From: Microcaldota archaeon
GTDB lineage: Archaea; Micrarchaeota; Micrarchaeia; Micrarchaeales; Micrarchaeaceae
Length of the DNA: 64,000 nucleotides
Direction: 5' to 3'
Assembly (NCBI GenBank): GCA_021816895.1
Contig: JAKAWW010000001.1
Span: forward strand, 429,067-493,066
The notes under the pieces were generated by a model, which worked only from the letters and a program-made list of their open reading frames with translations, was not told the origin of the DNA and ran no database searches. Positions 60,625-64,000 of the stretch are shown here, in pieces. A program made the translations under genes and the position numbers. The first letter of the stretch is position 1, and each line of letters opens with the position of its first letter.

Positions 60625-63570
60625 TCAACCGCAGCCTGATGAAGTCACCCACTTGCAGTTCTGATTCGATATGCACATGTTGCCTCCAAGGTCAGTATTG
60701 TTATAGGCGCCAGCTGCCTTATACTCGCAGTCAATGCCGCCTACCGATTCGAAGTTGTTGTCCTGGAATGTATTGAATACGGATCCGTTGAGCATAAAGG
60801 CTATCGCTGAGCTTTGCAGCGCGATGTTGCCGTTGACCTTGAATCCCGTGGAATTGTCAAGAGCGTATGCGATTGCGCCTCCTCCAGCAACATTGTTGGC
60901 AATCACTCCGTTCTTGCTATTGGATACGCTTATGCCTGTGTATGCACTTACGTTGCTGTGCTCTACGGCGGGGCCATAAGAACCCGTTATGTTTACGCCT
61001 GTGCTTCCAGTGCTGTTAGCTATTATTGTGTCATTCAGCACTGACACGCTGGAGTTTGCAGCCACTATCGGATTGGTAAAGCCCTTCAGCACGCAGTCCT
61101 CGATCTTGCTGCCCTGTGAGTTTACGAAGTCAGCGAACGTGCCGCCACTAGTAGCTATTACAGTATGCCCATTGCAGTCTATGGTGGTATCGTTTGCGTA
61201 AATGCCGAAGCACTTATAGCCATAAGGGTATGTGCCGTCAAATGAGAGCGATATGCTCGAAGGCTGGTTTATCCCTGCGCAGGCTACGTTTGGGTTGCTC
61301 TGCGTAAGCGCTGCAAGCCACGCGCAGCCCTTCTTGGTGGTGCCGTAATTTATCCCTCCCAATTCTGCATTTGCACCGCTATTGCCCACGCATTCATAAT
61401 CTGTGCTTGCGCTGCGTTGCATGATGTTGTTGCTTACCGTATTATTCCCGGAAATCCCTTCAATAAGCATCCCTACAGTACTGCCGCTCGCAAAGTTGTT
61501 GTATATCCCATTGCTCTTTGAATTGTTAATCATAAGCGCAACGCCGCCGCCTGTGACATTTATGCTGCTGAGCTCATTGTCTGATGAATTGTCCAGATAC
61601 ACCCCTGCTATGCTTGGATTTATTATGTGAGAGCCAATTATGGAAGAGTTTGTTATACCGCTCAGCACTAAACCGTAGCTGGCGTCGCTTGAATTTATCC
61701 CTTTAAGCAGCAGTAAGCTTGAGCCTTTGGCATACACAGATGTATTGAACGAGTTTACATTGCAGCCAAGCAGTGTAACATTAGAACTGCCAGTGAGTTT
61801 TATCCCAGTGCCTTGACCTGTCTGCGCTGAGGTTATCGTATGCCCGCCGCAGTTGAGCACGACGTTTCTGGCATCTATAGTAAGGCAGCCATTTGGCGCA
61901 TTGTATATGTTGCCGAGCATGGAGTAGTTTCCCGGCTTTGTTATGGTAGTGCATGATATTATGGGCTTGTACGCCAAGCTGGGCGACACGTGTTCGGCGC
62001 AGGTGGCCCATGCAGCATTCGTATAAGTGCAGGTGGTGGTCTGCATCAGGTTATAACCGGCGCTCTGGGAGTTTGCTGCTGCATACACGTCAAGTTTTGT
62101 GTTGTTCTGCGCCAAGCCGCCGCTGAATGAATTGCCTATTGAACCAGTTATATATATCCCAACATTGTTGTGCGACACGTTGAAGTTATTGAAAAGGCCT
62201 CCGTTTGAATTCTCTATGTAAACGCCATACGCGTTTGAACTGGAATGCAGGTTGCTTACTAATCCCCCTGTCATGTTCTCGAAGGCAAGCCCTACTATCC
62301 CGGAACGTATGCTGGAGTTAAAAATGCGCATGCCACTCACATTCGAGGAAAGAACGCCGAAGCTGGAATCGGCGATGTTGCAGTTTTCTATTGTGACGTT
62401 GTTTTCGTCCTTGGCCGCTATTGCAGCGTATGTGGCATTGCTGATGGTCTTGAAGTTGCAGTCCAATGTGACATTGCCTGAAGCAACGGTTATGCATGGT
62501 ATATCATACTCAACAAGCAGGGGATTGGAAGTATTTACATAGTCATTCATGGCCAGGTTGCTCTCGAGATAATAGGTTCCCCTGCTTGCAATTGAACCGC
62601 AGCTTCTGATTTCATTCGGCAGGTATATCTGCGAGAGGTTTGTAGGTATGTTCTCGCCCTTGCAAGAGATAAAGCCGCAGCCCTCATTGTTGTAGCATAC
62701 GTTTGAGCTGCCCGTGCTAGAGTTCTTAAGGCCGTACGCGCCCCTGCAGTAGAAAGAATAAGGCGTGCCATTTATGTAGTTATTAGAGTAATTGTTATTG
62801 CCTGATCCTATGTAGATGCCATAATACCTGTTGTATAATATGGTGTTGTTGTCTATGCTATTTTGGTGCGAATCCTGGGAAACATAGACGGAGCCAGTAG
62901 TGCCTGCAGCATAGCTAATGTAATTGTTTGATACCCTGCTTTTCGTTGTATTGCTAATGTATATATTATTCATGTAGTTCCTGCTTGCATTGCTGTCTAC
63001 TATTGAAGCAAAGGAGACGTCATTCAGATACACGCCGTAGGAAAAGTCCTTTACGTAGCAGCCACTAATGGTGATGTTGCTTTTATTGGTAACCTTTATG
63101 CCGTATGTGTACGGTGAAACATTTGTATATGGCCCGGATCCAGTAATTTTATTGCCATTACACACAAGATTGACATTGTTTGCATTTACCGTTATGCACG
63201 CGCCGCTAGATATTGACGTGTTGATATCTTTTTCAAGATAATAGCTTCCTGGTGTATTGATCGCAGTACATTGAGTTATCAGGCTCGCGTTCACGCTCTG
63301 TATCGTTGTCGTGGCGATTGTGGTGGTATGTATGACATGGGGGGGTTTTATGCCTATAAGAACCGCGGCAATGGCAATCAACGCTATTGCAGCTATGAGT
63401 ATGGAAAGCCTTTTGCCTCTGCCTGCTTTGCCTGCTCCGTTGCCTCTGTTGCTTGTCGGCTGAGCCTCATGAGGCTGCTGTGCAATTAGCGGGCTTTCCG
63501 GGGTAACGTCAATTTTCATGACGCCCTGGTTGCTGTCATACGCGTTTTCCTGAGCGGGCACTTCTTCCAT
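60625..63570 (-). CDS. Large membrane-anchored beta-helix surface protein, four modules
   Basis: 981 residues. A cytoplasmic N terminus (~55 residues, basic just before the membrane) is followed by one membrane helix near 56-74, then a huge exterior of right-handed beta-helix (PbH1/NosD-like) repeats rich in Asn, Ser, Gly and Thr with many NxS/T sites. Four modules start with C-x(2)-I-x(2)-P/R-G-x-Y near residues 101, 323, 540 and about 762. Each contains LDCNG-type turns and most end in a Cys cluster such as GCGFISC, GCAW or NCKW. Beta-helices of this kind bind or cleave polysaccharides; no catalytic residues could be identified. Confidence 0.85.
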   Translation of the reverse strand: MEEVPAQENAYDSNQGVMKIDVTPESPLIAQQPHEAQPTSNRGNGAGKAGRGKRLSILIAAIALIAIAAVLIGIKPPHVIHTTTIATTTIQSVNASLITQCTAINTPGSYYLEKDINTSISSGACITVNANNVNLVCNGNKITGSGPYTNVSPYTYGIKVTNKSNITISGCYVKDFSYGVYLNDVSFASIVDSNASRNYMNNIYISNTTKSRVSNNYISYAAGTTGSVYVSQDSHQNSIDNNTILYNRYYGIYIGSGNNNYSNNYINGTPYSFYCRGAYGLKNSSTGSSNVCYNNEGCGFISCKGENIPTNLSQIYLPNEIRSCGSIASRGTYYLESNLAMNDYVNTSNPLLVEYDIPCITVASGNVTLDCNFKTISNATYAAIAAKDENNVTIENCNIADSSFGVLSSNVSGMRIFNSSIRSGIVGLAFENMTGGLVSNLHSSSNAYGVYIENSNGGLFNNFNVSHNNVGIYITGSIGNSFSGGLAQNNTKLDVYAAANSQSAGYNLMQTTTCTYTNAAWATCAEHVSPSLAYKPIISCTTITKPGNYSMLGNIYNAPNGCLTIDARNVVLNCGGHTITSAQTGQGTGIKLTGSSNVTLLGCNVNSFNTSVYAKGSSLLLLKGINSSDASYGLVLSGITNSSIIGSHIINPSIAGVYLDNSSDNELSSINVTGGGVALMINNSKSNGIYNNFASGSTVGMLIEGISGNNTVSNNIMQRSASTDYECVGNSGANAELGGINYGTTKKGCAWLAALTQSNPNVACAGINQPSSISLSFDGTYPYGYKCFGIYANDTTIDCNGHTVIATSGGTFADFVNSQGSKIEDCVLKGFTNPIVAANSSVSVLNDTIIANSTGSTGVNITGSYGPAVEHSNVSAYTGISVSNSKNGVIANNVAGGGAIAYALDNSTGFKVNGNIALQSSAIAFMLNGSVFNTFQDNNFESVGGIDCEYKAAGAYNNTDLGGNMCISNQNCKWVTSSGCG

Positions 63571-63746
63571 ATGCACACCTGGCCAAGCAAGAAATTAACC
63601 GAGTATGTATATATGAATAAAGCTATAATAATATTGCCACGCTGAGAGTTGGCAAGAAAAGCTCACCTAGTCAAAATTCAGGCCTCAAACCAATAGCAAC
63701 AAGCTTTGGCTCTGCTTGTTCCTATGATAATGTCGGTATCTAAAAA

Positions 63747-64000
63747 TCAGAAGCGGTCAAGTGTGATTTGGCCGTCTTTTCTCAATAAGCTCTTTTGGAA
63801 TGCCGTTATCATAAGGCTGGATTCATTATAGTCCACGGAAAGAGTGAACGGGTATTCTTTCCTGTTTGATGGCCTCTTATAAACAAGCATATGTGCAAAA
63901 TACTCTGTATTCTTGTCCAAGTCTACGTAACCGGCCCTATTGATCATGCGTGCGAAGTCGTAAAAGATCCTTTCTGGGCTTATGCCATTTATAAATACGA
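63747..64000 (-). CDS. 3' part of an unrecognised gene (continues past right edge)
   Basis: The minus-strand frame ending at 63747 stays open to the last base of the window. Reading in from the edge it begins VFINGISPERIFYDFARMINRAG and ends RKDGQITLDRF, about 84 residues. An internal ATG at 63947 would give a 66-residue protein, but no ribosome-binding site precedes it. A TATA-like ATTTATAAATGG near 63985-63997 could instead drive that shorter form. The protein looks soluble, with a FTLSVDYNESSLMITAF strand pair. No family recognised. Confidence 0.5.
   Translation of the reverse strand, partial: VFINGISPERIFYDFARMINRAGYVDLDKNTEYFAHMLVYKRPSNRKEYPFTLSVDYNESSLMITAFQKSLLRKDGQITLDRF

Noticed and set aside
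63577..63746. Intergenic stretch near the right edge checked for promoters or RNA
   Set aside because: AT-rich but no convincing TATA spacing, hairpin or tRNA-like sequence.

Overview
The window is archaeal chromosome. Diagnostic genes are a split euryarchaeal-type RNA polymerase (rpoH, rpoB2, rpoB1, rpoA1, rpoA2 in order), TFB, an archaeal histone plus Alba, a proteasome beta subunit beside the termination nuclease aCPSF1, aIF2-gamma, eS6, DnaG-type primase, Hel308, a Hef-like helicase, Hjc, geranylgeranyl-lipid enzymes and class III pilins. Gene starts repeatedly show the archaeal GGTGAT-type ribosome binding site or a TATA box about 25 nt before a leaderless start. Dense packing, reduced or split versions of standard proteins and tRNA introns suggest a small-genome DPANN archaeon, most like the Micrarchaeota (ARMAN) lineage. 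That placement is inference; no rRNA gene is present to test it.

Layout. 1-9.5 kb: Hel308 (left end cut off), histone, a compact RNase P RNA, TFB with an unusual N-terminal extension, a TRAM protein, proteasome beta, aCPSF1, and two unrecognised coiled-coil genes. 9.6-15.3 kb: tRNA-Ile (intron) and AMMECR1, then a plus-strand run of a degenerate proline-dehydrogenase-like protein, an epimerase-like SDR, GGGP synthase, a shortened NEMF/RqcH homolog, and tRNase Z running into tRNA-Val. 15.5-22 kb: accessory genes (isochorismatase-like, queuosine-salvage-like, beta-carbonic-anhydrase-like), then Hef-like helicase, Hjc, Taw1 and a tRNA-Ala with a T-loop intron. 22-29.5 kb: the RNAP cluster with Lsm. 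29.6-36 kb: M20 peptidase, a 35-residue acidic ORF, CDC48, eS6, aIF2-gamma, a CBS protein and Alba. 36-41.3 kb: a PadR-regulated ABC transporter with an exported COG1361-type protein. 41.3-52.1 kb: DnaG, M1 aminopeptidase, GGPP synthase, glycosyltransferase, arginase-family enzyme, NDK, methyltransferase, MIP18-family protein, NAD kinase and a zinc protein. 52.2-58.8 kb: tRNA-His and a complete Tad/Epd-like type IV pilus locus (seven pilin or pilin-like genes, two TadC-like membrane proteins, one ATPase, a divergent winged-helix regulator). 58.8-64 kb: DNA ligase, a large four-module beta-helix surface protein and the 3' end of a gene leaving the window.

Most notable observations. Two protein genes end inside the 5' end of a same-strand tRNA gene and take their stop codon from tRNA bases 8-10; one of them is tRNase Z, itself a tRNA-processing enzyme. 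Two genes have the canonical GGTGAT signal followed at the usual 3-nt spacing by AUA, with no AUG/GUG/UUG there. A tRNA-Ala has a 25-nt insertion in its T loop. TFB carries an AT-hook-like motif. The RNase P RNA is only about 228 nt. No mobile elements, CRISPR arrays or rRNA genes were seen, and no gene-free stretch exceeds 300 bases once the RNase P RNA and the small ORFs are counted.
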